A stretch of DNA of 29,275 bases from CAZSVI01 sp964610205 (GTDB lineage Bacteria; Bacillota; Clostridia; DSM-8532), in contig CAZSVI010000036.1 of assembly GCA_964610205.1 (NCBI GenBank), forward strand, positions 1-29,275. Reading direction: 5' to 3'. Positions within the stretch are counted from its first letter, which is position 1, and the number at the start of each line of letters is the position of its first letter. Positions 8,855-16,137 of this stretch are shown one piece after another. Below the pieces are notes generated by a model that saw only the letters and a program-made list of their open reading frames with translations, ran no database searches and was not told the DNA's origin. The position numbers and the translations under genes were made by a program.

Positions 8855-8881
8855 TTGACTTTTTTTGTTTTATGATATAGT
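8855..8881 (+). promoter_or_regulatory. Candidate promoter upstream of the mannosidase fragment and UroD-like gene
   Basis: TTGACT at 8855-8860 is followed by TATAGT at 8876-8881 with a short 15-bp spacer, 28 bp before the ATG of the broken GH38 frame. It probably drove that gene originally and may now drive the UroD-family gene at 9110. The stretch from 8698 to 8854 is AT-rich and holds no recognisable gene. Confidence 0.4.
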
Positions 8882-8908
8882 AAATATAGGAAGTCAGGTG
8901 CAATACGT

Positions 8909-9094
8909 ATGCAGAATGAATTAAAACTTTTCGTGGTTTCCCATACCCATTGGGACAGGGAATGATATCAGTCCTTTGAAGGTTTCCGGAAAAGGCTGGT
9001 ATATATGATGGACGAATTAATTGAGCATCTTGAAGAAAATGAAGGATACAAATATTTGAGTTTGAATAATATGTTTACTTATAATAAATATTGA
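8909..9094 (+). pseudogene. Broken N-terminal fragment of a GH38 alpha-mannosidase
   Basis: Starting at ATG 8909 the frame reads VVSHTHWDRE, then a TGA stop at 8963-8965 exactly where the family has a conserved Trp, and continues in the same frame through YQSFEGFRKRLVYMMDELIE and an EENEGYKY segment to a second stop at 9092-9094. HTHWDREW followed by a helix and 'EENxxYKY' is the standard N-terminus of bacterial GH38 enzymes; the intact GH38 gene at 11499-14360 has the same layout (HTHWDREW, then ELLSIMDENPEYKCF). More than 800 residues of the enzyme, including the nucleophile region, are missing. The fragment has lost homology by about codon 49-50, after which the sequence runs into the ribosome binding site of the next gene. 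It is a decayed gene, not a functional one. Confidence 0.8.
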
Positions 9095-9109
9095 AAAGAG
9101 GAATTTTAT

Positions 9110-10039
9110 ATGACTCCAAAAGAAAGAGCAGTGGCAGCGTTAACACTGAAGGTCCCGGATCGGGTGCCCACCTTTGAGCTTGAATTCCAACTGGAGGAAG
9201 AGATGTTTGGAAGGCCTTTTTTAAGGCGCCATCAGATTGAAGGCAAGCCACAGAAGGAAAGAGAAAAGCTGATCAGGGAAAATGCCGGGTATATGGTTGA
9301 ATTATATGAGCAGCTTGAGTATTCAATCATACCCGTTCACTATCTTGATTGGGACGGAATAAAAGATACGGCACGGTACATAAGGGAGTTGTCGGGAGAT
9401 CGGTTTATGCTTGCGGCTCATGGTGACGGAACCTTTTCAATTCCTAACGGAAATGAAATGTATGAATTTGCTTACTCAATAGCCGATGATCCCGAAAGCA
9501 TGATTGAAAAAGCTGAAAAAATGGCCCATGCCGCAATAGAAAACAACAAGGCACTTGCAGAAGCCGGATTTGACTGCTTGATTCTATGTAGTGACTATTG
9601 CTATAATTCCGGCCCTTTTATTTCTCCTGAAATGTTTGGTATTTACATACAGCCCTATCTTTACAAAATTATTGATGAGGCCGGAAAGTGCGGTTTATAC
9701 ATAATTAAACATACCGACGGTAACATAATGCCTATTCTTGACCAGCTGGTGGAATGCAGGCCCCATGCCATACATTCTATCGATCCAATGGCAGGTGTTG
9801 ATATAAAAAGGGTAAAAGAACTTATAGGAAACAAAGTATGCATTTGCGGAAACGTGAACTGTGCTCTGATGCAAACCGGTACCAGGCAGGAGGTTATTGA
9901 AAGCGCAGAATACTGCCTGACCCATGGTAAACCGGGAGGAGGATATATTTACTGTACCAGCAATATACCTTTTAAAGGCCTGCCGGCGGATCGTTACAGG
10001 CTTGTACTTGATGTCTGGAAGAGGATGAGGGCATATTAG
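9110..10039 (+). CDS. Uroporphyrinogen decarboxylase / cobalamin-methyltransferase (MtaA-CmuA) family protein
   Basis: 309 aa. The N-terminus MTPKERAVAALTLKVPDRVP is the family hallmark, and the C-terminal part GGGYIYCTSNIPFKGLPADR matches the family's closing loop and helix. A HTDGN segment at residue 201, a HSIDP segment at 222-226 and a CICGN segment at 244-248 lie where these TIM-barrel proteins place active-site loops. Classical heme-pathway HemE is about 340-350 aa with a different N-terminal arginine motif, so this is more likely one of the many family members of unknown or methyltransferase function found beside sugar-degradation genes in Clostridia. AAGAGG precedes the ATG. It stands directly behind the GH38 fragment and is probably transcribed from the same promoter. 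Confidence 0.85.
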   Translation: MTPKERAVAALTLKVPDRVPTFELEFQLEEEMFGRPFLRRHQIEGKPQKEREKLIRENAGYMVELYEQLEYSIIPVHYLDWDGIKDTARYIRELSGDRFMLAAHGDGTFSIPNGNEMYEFAYSIADDPESMIEKAEKMAHAAIENNKALAEAGFDCLILCSDYCYNSGPFISPEMFGIYIQPYLYKIIDEAGKCGLYIIKHTDGNIMPILDQLVECRPHAIHSIDPMAGVDIKRVKELIGNKVCICGNVNCALMQTGTRQEVIESAEYCLTHGKPGGGYIYCTSNIPFKGLPADRYRLVLDVWKRMRAY

Positions 10040-10093
10040 ATGCAAACCTTTTAAACATCGGCAGCATCCTCTACTCCCGTCCGATAGAAGAAC

Positions 10094-10149
10094 CTTATCA
10101 TTTCGTGATAAGAACCTTGTTACGGTGTGATGATTTTGCTAAAGCAAAA
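10094..10149. other. Two perfect small hairpins in the UroD-GH130 intergenic region
   Basis: CTTATCA (10094-10100) pairs with TGATAAG (10106-10112) around a 5-base loop. TTTTGC (10134-10139) pairs with GCAAAA (10144-10149) around a 4-base loop. AGAACCTT is directly repeated at 10088-10095 and 10111-10118. The first could end the UroD transcript, although it has no T-run. The second shares the TTGC/GCAA core with the palindrome at the GH130 promoter. Confidence 0.4.
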
Positions 10150-10175
10150 CCTGCCATTGTAATAACATGTGTTTT

Positions 10176-10206
10176 AATTGCAAGCAATTGCTCCCGTTGT
10201 TATAAT
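10176..10206 (+). promoter_or_regulatory. Sigma-A promoter of the GH130 gene with overlapping operator-like palindrome
   Basis: TTGCAA (10178-10183) and TATAAT (10201-10206) are exactly 17 bp apart, a near-consensus promoter 47 bp before the GH130 start. The perfect palindrome AATTGC-AA-GCAATT (10176-10189) covers the -35 box, where a bound repressor would block RNA polymerase. LacI-type sugar repressors act in this way, but the regulator cannot be named. Confidence 0.65.
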
Positions 10207-10252
10207 ATTTATAAACACTTCCTGAAAAATTATTAAAGGGGAAATAATTACT

Positions 10253-11443
10253 ATGAATAATGAAATTTTTAATAAAAGGCTAAAGCAGCTTCAAAGCAGG
10301 TATAAGTCGACAATCGAAAGGAAAAACAATCCGGTTCGGTGCGGTAACGGTATTTACGAGAGGTTTGAGTACCCCGTTTTAACAAATGAACATATACCGA
10401 TTTTCTGGAAATATGATCTCAACGCAGGGACAAACCCGTGGCTGATGGAACGGAGTGGCGTGAACTGTGTTTTTAATCCCGGTGCTGTTGAACTTGATGG
10501 GAAAATATACCTTATTGCGCGTGTTGAAGGAAATGACCGCAAATCCTTTTTTGCTGTAGCTGAAAGTGATAATGGTATTGATCATTTTAAATTCTGGGAT
10601 TATCCGATTGTCATGCCTGAAACGGATAATCCGGATGTAAATGTGTATGATATGAGGATTACAAAGCATGAAGACGGATGGATGTACGGACTTTTTTGCA
10701 CAGAGCGGAAGGATCCGGATGCCCCCTTTGGTGATACCTCCAGTGCGGTAGCGGCCTGCGGTATTGCAAGAACGAGGGATCTTAAGGTCTGGGAAAGGCT
10801 TGCCGACCTTAAGACAAACTCTCCCCAGCAGAGAAATGTAGTGCTTCATCCTGAGTTTATTAACAAAAAGTATGCCTTTTATACAAGGCCGCAGGACGGC
10901 TTCATAGAGACCGGAAAAGGAGGCGGTATCGGCTGGGGTTATTCGGATACGATTGAAAATGCCTGTATAGAAGAGGAAATGCTGATGGAATGCAAGGAAT
11001 ACCATACCATTAAAGAAGTAAAAAACGGCCAGGGTCCTGCGCCTATTAAAACCCAAAAAGGCTGGCTGCATTTAGCCCATGGTGTCAGGAATACTGCCGC
11101 GGGTCTGCGCTATGTCGTTTATGCGTTCATGTCAGAGCTTGATCACCCTGAAGTGGTTACATACAGGCCCGGAGGATTCCTGATTGCCCCTGAAGACAAA
11201 GAGAGAATCGGTGATGTTTCGAATGTTGTGTTCTGTAACGGAGCTGTGGCAAAATCTGACGGAGAACTTCTGATATATTATGCTTCCTCTGATACCCGTA
11301 TACATACTGCCAGAACAACAGTGGATAAGATGCTTGATTATGTAATGAATACTCCGGAAGACCCACTCAGATCCTATGCCTGTGTTCAGGTCAGGAACAA
11401 GCTTATAGACAGCAATCTGGAACTTATGAAAAAGGAAAAGTGA
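10253..11443 (+). CDS. GH130 4-O-beta-D-mannosyl-D-glucose phosphorylase
   Basis: 396 aa, the usual length of GH130 subfamily-1 enzymes (about 390). These cytoplasmic enzymes convert Man-beta-1,4-Glc and phosphate to mannose 1-phosphate and glucose, in the beta-mannan/mannobiose route with mannobiose 2-epimerase. The five-bladed propeller motifs are well preserved: NPGAVELDGKIYLIARVEG (75-93), the catalytic-acid region NVYDMR with Asp133, GLFCTERKDPDAP, RNVVLHPEF, GWLHLAHG and IGDVSNVVFCNG. The start ATG follows an AAAGGGG ribosome binding site. It has its own promoter with an operator-like palindrome and ends in a clear terminator. A GH130 acting on Man-beta-1,4-GlcNAc (subfamily 2) is less likely from the motif pattern. 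Confidence 0.88.
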   Translation: MNNEIFNKRLKQLQSRYKSTIERKNNPVRCGNGIYERFEYPVLTNEHIPIFWKYDLNAGTNPWLMERSGVNCVFNPGAVELDGKIYLIARVEGNDRKSFFAVAESDNGIDHFKFWDYPIVMPETDNPDVNVYDMRITKHEDGWMYGLFCTERKDPDAPFGDTSSAVAACGIARTRDLKVWERLADLKTNSPQQRNVVLHPEFINKKYAFYTRPQDGFIETGKGGGIGWGYSDTIENACIEEEMLMECKEYHTIKEVKNGQGPAPIKTQKGWLHLAHGVRNTAAGLRYVVYAFMSELDHPEVVTYRPGGFLIAPEDKERIGDVSNVVFCNGAVAKSDGELLIYYASSDTRIHTARTTVDKMLDYVMNTPEDPLRSYACVQVRNKLIDSNLELMKKEK

Positions 11444-11465
11444 AGCTTTAAGCTTCACTTTTTGT
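11440..11465. terminator. Bidirectional intrinsic terminator between GH130 and GH38 genes
   Basis: GTGAAGC, a TTTAA loop and GCTTCAC form a perfect 7-bp stem that can close further, followed by TTTTTG; A-rich sequence lies on the other side. The GH130 stop codon is part of the stem. It lies between two convergent genes and can serve both. Confidence 0.85.
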
Positions 11466-11498
11466 TTATTCATATCGGTAAATCATATCGGACAGTGT

Positions 11499-14360
11499 TT
11501 ATTCGGTCTTCTGTCCTTCCGGTACCAACTCAACAGTTAAAATTTTATTGCTCCGGACCGCTGCTTTGACCAAATGCCCGTCAATTACCGTCAAGCCTTC
11601 GGTTCTTGATTCGTTAAGGTTGGTAAGGTATGCTTCCTTAATGGCCGGAAGCACTTTTATATTGCCTTCAATCACATCCTCAGTGGGATTGAACAATCTG
11701 ATGATTACGCTATCCCTGTCCTCGGCCTTTTTTAGCGCCGAAACCACCAGATTCGAAGGTTCCGCGGATACATATTCCTGCTTCAGAGGCAGACATCCGT
11801 CATGGGATGAGGTTTGCACAAGTCTCAGCGGAATATTGAAACGTTCGGTCTCATTATATACTGATGCATCGTCCCAGCTTCCCGCATGGGGATATATGGC
11901 ATATTCATATTCCTGTACTCCCAGTGACTGCCCGCCCTTTTCATCGGGGAATTGATTGTAGGTGGGGCCGATAGAACAAATCATGTTTCTGACACCCCTG
12001 AACAAGGTCAGCGCAAGTGTGCCGGTATCATTGTTTATTGCTTCGAATTCGGACAGGCAGTTATTTATAAATGCAAGCCCCGACCTGCCGTTGCTCAGAT
12101 CAACAAAACCCTGCTGCGGTACGGTCTGCATATGGGCATAGTATTGATTCCCATTATCCGGCAATGGTGCAACAGGCCTTTTGTCAACTGTGAAATGGCC
12201 TGCGGCACAGGACATTTCAGCCTTAATCCCCGTATCAAACAGCACTCTGAACCTGTGATCCTCAACTGTGTTATTCACCTTCAATCTGATATCCACTCTT
12301 TTTGCGCCTTTTTTCAATGTGTACCATGCAGTTGCAGTCAGTTCCTTTTCTTCATCAACTCTTCTGCTTTCACCCTTTATTCCGAATTCCGGCATGATGG
12401 AACGGGCAGGAAGAGTCATTTTTATTTCAGCCGCGATTGTAGACGATAAAGGTCCGTTTTCCTCAATCCATATCCTTGCCCCGCAGCCCAGGCTGGTAAA
12501 GGTTTTATTGTTGTAGGGAGGATAATATATCCAGTAATCGCCTGTATCCCCCGTATCTTCGAAATAGTTCAGGTTTTTGTAACACTCTCCTGTTTCTTTA
12601 TTCAGTATGTCAATGGTTCCGTTATGATTGACAATTACTTTCAGGTATTCGTTCTCCATAGAGCAGTTATGTTTCGAAATTTCACATCCCTCACTGTATA
12701 TATCCATATAGCTGCATATGGTATTCCTGTCCATTTTANNNNNNNNNNAGCCTCCGGCAGGGATTATACCGGTATTCATATAGAAGCAGTATCTGTCTGC
12801 ATAATACGGCCATGGTCTGCAATCAAACTCCTGTACGGGGATTATGACTTCCTGCCTGGAAAGAAACTGTGTTTCCGCTTGATTTCCGTCGCAATCAATA
12901 ATATCAAAATCAAGGGAATTCCATTCCCTGGGAAGATCGAGCCAAACCCTGACTATTTCGTTTCTGGGTTTCGTAGTTGGATTAATGGCTACAAATATGA
13001 CATCACCCTTGTCATATGTCGATGTATCGATACGTCTGATAATTTCTCCGCAGGAGTAATCACCGGTCACTTCACTCAACTCAAGGGCCTGGTTTAGTCT
13101 GTTAACCACATCATCCGCGGTTTTGTCCCGGGTAACTCCGTTAATTGAGTCGTGAGCCTGCGAACAGAGCATATATTTAATCGCCAGGTTTATAAAATCC
13201 TTCTCATATATTCCTCCCGACATCAAACACATTATGGAGACGGGTTCGGTAAAATGGAATATATTGTTCTGCACTTTTTTATTCAGCCTTTTGATATAAG
13301 AACGCGTCTGCAGGGCATTTGCAGAACACATATGCGGAGAGCCGTCACGTAATTCACCCTTTACTACTATCAGGCCGGAATAATCGACTTTTTCTTTCAA
13401 TGCTTCGATATATTGTTCCAGTGTTGCGCTTATAAGTTTTTTGTCGGCATACCTTTCATTAATTCTGCTTATTATATCGGTGATTGCCGGAAGGGGGCCC
13501 GAAAAATCACAGCCTGCAAGAAAAAGCCTGTCGGATTTAACCGTTGTCTCATCTGTATTATCCCAGATAGTCTCAACGGCTTTATCAATATAATCTTCAT
13601 TTATGCTCGCCGTGTTGCAAAGCTTGAAATAGTCCTTGCAAAGTCCCTCAATATCCGCCCTGTGATACAATGTTCCCGCGTTTTCAGGGGTAAGCCTGTA
13701 TCCGTCGTAATTCGACAGGGAAATACCGTTGTTCATAATCGGTATGTACGCATTGACATAAAAATTGTTCCTCACTGCTTTACCCAGCCTTGTTGTCAAT
13801 ACTCTTGTACCGTCAGGAGCTTCCCATAGGAATTCACTTTCGGGAGCCCGGCTTTTTTTTATATTTTTCGCGGCAATAATAACATCGATACCAAAACCGC
13901 TGTATATCTGGGGAAATTGTGCCGTCTGACCCCAGCCGAACGAATTATAGCCAACCTTCTGATACCCTCCAAGGCTTTCGGAATAGCGTATCCCTTTAAG
14001 CAGGTTTCTTATAAGGCACTCGCCGTCAACAGGGTAAAGATCAGGAAGAGTATACCAGGGGCCAATGGCAAGCCTGCCTTCTTTTATATACTTTGCCACC
14101 CTGTTCCTGTCTTTCGGACGAACCTCAAGGTAATCCTCAATAATTACGCTCTGTCCGTCAAGAACAAAGCATTTATATTCCGGATTTTCATCCATAATAC
14201 TAAGAAGTTCCTCCATGAAACCTACAAGCATGATCCTGTTCTGCCATAGCGGGTAACGCCATTCCCGGTCCCAATGAGTATGCGGTACTACATAACCTGT
14301 CTCCTTATGATTTTCCATCAATTTATCATTTTGATATTCCTTTTTGTTTTGTTCAGACAT
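11499..14360 (-). CDS. GH38-family alpha-mannosidase-like protein with Asn at the nucleophile position
   Basis: 953 aa including four undetermined residues at an N gap. GH38 enzymes are zinc-dependent retaining alpha-mannosidases. The zinc motif HTHWDREW is at 27-34 (HxD ligands H29, D31), a possible acid/base Asp is in LAGCDFSGP (D285), and the other zinc His is in SQAHDSINGV (H403). The central helical domain and the beta-sandwich C-terminus (about 560-950) are present, so the length is normal for the bacterial family. The expected nucleophile Asp, also a zinc ligand, usually sits in a P/Y-D-x-F-G motif; here it reads YNSFGWGQ with AAT = Asn139. No signal peptide is seen, so it should be cytoplasmic. 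The ribosome binding site AAGGGGG lies upstream of the ATG. Substrate trimming of imported mannosides is inferred; activity is uncertain. Confidence 0.85.
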   Translation of the reverse strand: MSEQNKKEYQNDKLMENHKETGYVVPHTHWDREWRYPLWQNRIMLVGFMEELLSIMDENPEYKCFVLDGQSVIIEDYLEVRPKDRNRVAKYIKEGRLAIGPWYTLPDLYPVDGECLIRNLLKGIRYSESLGGYQKVGYNSFGWGQTAQFPQIYSGFGIDVIIAAKNIKKSRAPESEFLWEAPDGTRVLTTRLGKAVRNNFYVNAYIPIMNNGISLSNYDGYRLTPENAGTLYHRADIEGLCKDYFKLCNTASINEDYIDKAVETIWDNTDETTVKSDRLFLAGCDFSGPLPAITDIISRINERYADKKLISATLEQYIEALKEKVDYSGLIVVKGELRDGSPHMCSANALQTRSYIKRLNKKVQNNIFHFTEPVSIMCLMSGGIYEKDFINLAIKYMLCSQAHDSINGVTRDKTADDVVNRLNQALELSEVTGDYSCGEIIRRIDTSTYDKGDVIFVAINPTTKPRNEIVRVWLDLPREWNSLDFDIIDCDGNQAETQFLSRQEVIIPVQEFDCRPWPYYADRYCFYMNTGIIPAGGXXXXKMDRNTICSYMDIYSEGCEISKHNCSMENEYLKVIVNHNGTIDILNKETGECYKNLNYFEDTGDTGDYWIYYPPYNNKTFTSLGCGARIWIEENGPLSSTIAAEIKMTLPARSIMPEFGIKGESRRVDEEKELTATAWYTLKKGAKRVDIRLKVNNTVEDHRFRVLFDTGIKAEMSCAAGHFTVDKRPVAPLPDNGNQYYAHMQTVPQQGFVDLSNGRSGLAFINNCLSEFEAINNDTGTLALTLFRGVRNMICSIGPTYNQFPDEKGGQSLGVQEYEYAIYPHAGSWDDASVYNETERFNIPLRLVQTSSHDGCLPLKQEYVSAEPSNLVVSALKKAEDRDSVIIRLFNPTEDVIEGNIKVLPAIKEAYLTNLNESRTEGLTVIDGHLVKAAVRSNKILTVELVPEGQKTE
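12739..12748. other. Assembly gap of 10 Ns inside the GH38 gene
   Basis: The Ns interrupt the beta-sandwich part of the mannosidase between IIPAGG and KMDRN. With exactly ten bases the frame is kept, leaving codons Tnn nnn nnn nnT. The family often has G-Y-K-T-F/Y here, which fits these partial codons, so the gap length is plausibly right. Confidence 0.95.
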
Positions 14361-14396
14361 GACAGATCCCCCTTTGGGTTAACTCAATAAATTAAA

Positions 14397-14417
14397 GCAT
14401 TAATTTTCTTCTAATGC
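14397..14417 (-). promoter_or_regulatory. Inverted repeat in the GH38 leader
   Basis: GCATTA (14397-14402) and TAATGC (14412-14417) form a perfect 6-bp inverted repeat with a 9-base centre, between the GH38 promoter and its start codon. It could be an operator or a leader hairpin. Confidence 0.35.
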
Positions 14418-14437
14418 ATACATTCAACTTTTTAACC

Positions 14438-14466
14438 AGTTTATCACACAGGTTTATGCGAGTCAA
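14438..14466 (-). promoter_or_regulatory. Candidate promoter of the GH38 gene
   Basis: Read on the minus strand, TTGACT (14466-14461) and TAAACT (14443-14438) are 17 bp apart, with TGTG just before the -10, about 78 bp upstream of the start codon. It diverges from the yifB promoter. Confidence 0.5.
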
Positions 14467-14500
14467 TCAGGAAACGCTCCCCTGCTTCCTTCATTAGTTG

Positions 14501-14529
14501 TTGAAAAATTCCAGAAAAAACAATATAAT
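14501..14529 (+). promoter_or_regulatory. Sigma-A promoter of yifB-dprA
   Basis: TTGAAA (14501-14506) and TATAAT (14524-14529) with a 17-bp spacer is nearly consensus. The expected transcript start at about 14536 falls inside the GAGGAAG that would serve a TTG start at 14545, which favours the ATG at 14596 as the real yifB start. Confidence 0.7.
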
Positions 14530-14595
14530 AGTGAGGAAGTATTATTGCCTGGCTTACTGTGTAAAAAATTTTTAGAAAGCAACGGGTTTTTTGAT

Positions 14596-16128
14596 ATGTT
14601 AAGCAAAGTTACCGCATGCGGGCTCTCAGGCATTGATGGGTATATTGTTTCGGTGGAAACAGATATCAGTAACGGGATACCGGCCTTTGACATTGTAGGA
14701 CTGGGAGATGCGGCTGTTAAGGAAGCAAAGGAACGGGTCAGGGCTGCTATTAAAAATTCCGGCTTTGAGTTTCCATCCCGAAGAATTACAATAAACCTGG
14801 CTCCGGCGGATTTGAGAAAGGAAGGAACGGCATATGATCTGCCTATTGCCATGGGGATACTGGCCGCCCTCGGAATGATACCCGTAGGCTGCCTTGACGG
14901 ATGCCTGCTTAGTGGCGAATTATCACTGGATGGCAGCCTGCGTCCGGTATACGGGGTTTTACCAAAGGCGATTGCCGCTAGAGACAACCAGATGGAGTTT
15001 ATAATGGTTCCTTCGGAAAACGCCTGTGAGGCCGCGGTAGTGAAAGGGATTAAGGTTATACCCGTAAGCAGCCTTCCTGAACTGGTGAGGTATTTGAAAG
15101 GAAATGCTGAAATATCTCCCGTTGAAGAGGAATGGGATGCCCGTTCAAACAGAGAGGGCGAAAGCGATCTGGATTTTGCCGACGTAAAGGGGCAGTATTA
15201 TGTGAAAAGGGCCCTGGAAGTGGCGGCGGCCGGCGGACACAATTTGTTTATGATAGGCAGTCCAGGCTGCGGAAAAACCATGCTTGCCCGTCGTATGCCC
15301 TCTATTTTGCCGGACATGACTTTTGAGGAAGCGCTGGAAGTGACAAAAATCCATAGTGTCGCGGGGCTTCTTCCTCCGGATACCTCCCTTGTAACCCAAA
15401 GACCGTTCCGGGCGCCGCATCATACGATAAGCAGCACCAGCCTCGTCGGCGGAGGAAGAATTCCGAAACCTGGGGAGGTCAGCCTGGCCCATCTGGGTGT
15501 TTTATTTCTGGATGAACTGCCCGAGTTTGGGAAAAGCGCACTGGAGGTTTTACGACAGCCGTTGGAAGACGGGTTTGCGTTAATATCCCGGGTGAATGCT
15601 TCCATTACATATCCCTGCCGTACAACGCTAATCGCGGCGGCTAATCCCTGTAAGTGCGGGTTCTATCTGGATGAAACCCGGGAGTGCGTTTGTACGCGGC
15701 AGGAAGTCCGGGGTTATCTCGGAAGATTGTCCGGGCCGTTAATGGACAGGCTGGACATTCAGGTGGAGGTTCCTACCCTTAAATACGATGAACTGGAAGA
15801 GGGTAAAACTTCAGAACCGTCCCGGGTTATCCGTGAAAGGGTGAACAGAGCCAGAAGTATACAGCAGAGACGTTTTACCGAAAAGGGCATATACTGCAAC
15901 GCCCAGCTTACGCCGTCTATGATCCGCCGGTATTGCAAGCTGGGAAAAGAAGAATCCGCTTTACTCAGAGACGCTTTTTCGAGATTGGGTTTTACAGCCC
16001 GATCCCACAACAGGATTCTTAAGGTTGCCCGAACCATAGCCGATCTGGAGGGTTCGGATGATATCGGCACCATACATATTGCGGAAGCCATCCAGTACAG
16101 AGCGTTGGATCGGAATCTGTTCAGATAG
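14596..16128 (+). CDS. yifB: YifB/ComM-family Mg-chelatase-like AAA+ ATPase
   Basis: 510 aa from ATG 14596. The family starts with MLSKVxxxGLxGIDGY, matching MLSKVTACGLSGIDGY here; a TTG at 14545 would add 17 residues. Order: N-terminal ChlI-type domain with FDIVGLGDAAVKEAKERVRA and INLAPADLRKEG; AAA+ core with Walker A GSPGCGKT (221-228) and Walker B VLFLDELPEF (Asp306); sensor region and RPFRAPHHTIS; C-terminal Mg_chelatase_C helices. In Gram-negative bacteria ComM is a hexameric helicase that promotes branch migration of incoming DNA during natural transformation, so the place directly before dprA fits a shared role in recombination. Ten bases separate the two genes, so they form one operon. 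The role in Clostridia is less studied. Confidence 0.93.
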   Translation: MLSKVTACGLSGIDGYIVSVETDISNGIPAFDIVGLGDAAVKEAKERVRAAIKNSGFEFPSRRITINLAPADLRKEGTAYDLPIAMGILAALGMIPVGCLDGCLLSGELSLDGSLRPVYGVLPKAIAARDNQMEFIMVPSENACEAAVVKGIKVIPVSSLPELVRYLKGNAEISPVEEEWDARSNREGESDLDFADVKGQYYVKRALEVAAAGGHNLFMIGSPGCGKTMLARRMPSILPDMTFEEALEVTKIHSVAGLLPPDTSLVTQRPFRAPHHTISSTSLVGGGRIPKPGEVSLAHLGVLFLDELPEFGKSALEVLRQPLEDGFALISRVNASITYPCRTTLIAAANPCKCGFYLDETRECVCTRQEVRGYLGRLSGPLMDRLDIQVEVPTLKYDELEEGKTSEPSRVIRERVNRARSIQQRRFTEKGIYCNAQLTPSMIRRYCKLGKEESALLRDAFSRLGFTARSHNRILKVARTIADLEGSDDIGTIHIAEAIQYRALDRNLFR

Positions 16129-16137
16129 GAGAAACCA

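Noticed and set aside
8963..8965. TGA read as tryptophan (alternative code) in the HTHWDRE-TGA frame
   Set aside because: Several intact genes here end in TGA (for example 11441-11443 and 24625-24627) and all use TGG for Trp; the frame also breaks down downstream.
10379..11071. 230-codon minus-strand frame opposite the GH130 gene
   Set aside because: The plus strand encodes an excellent GH130 protein; the minus frame has no motif or ribosome binding site.
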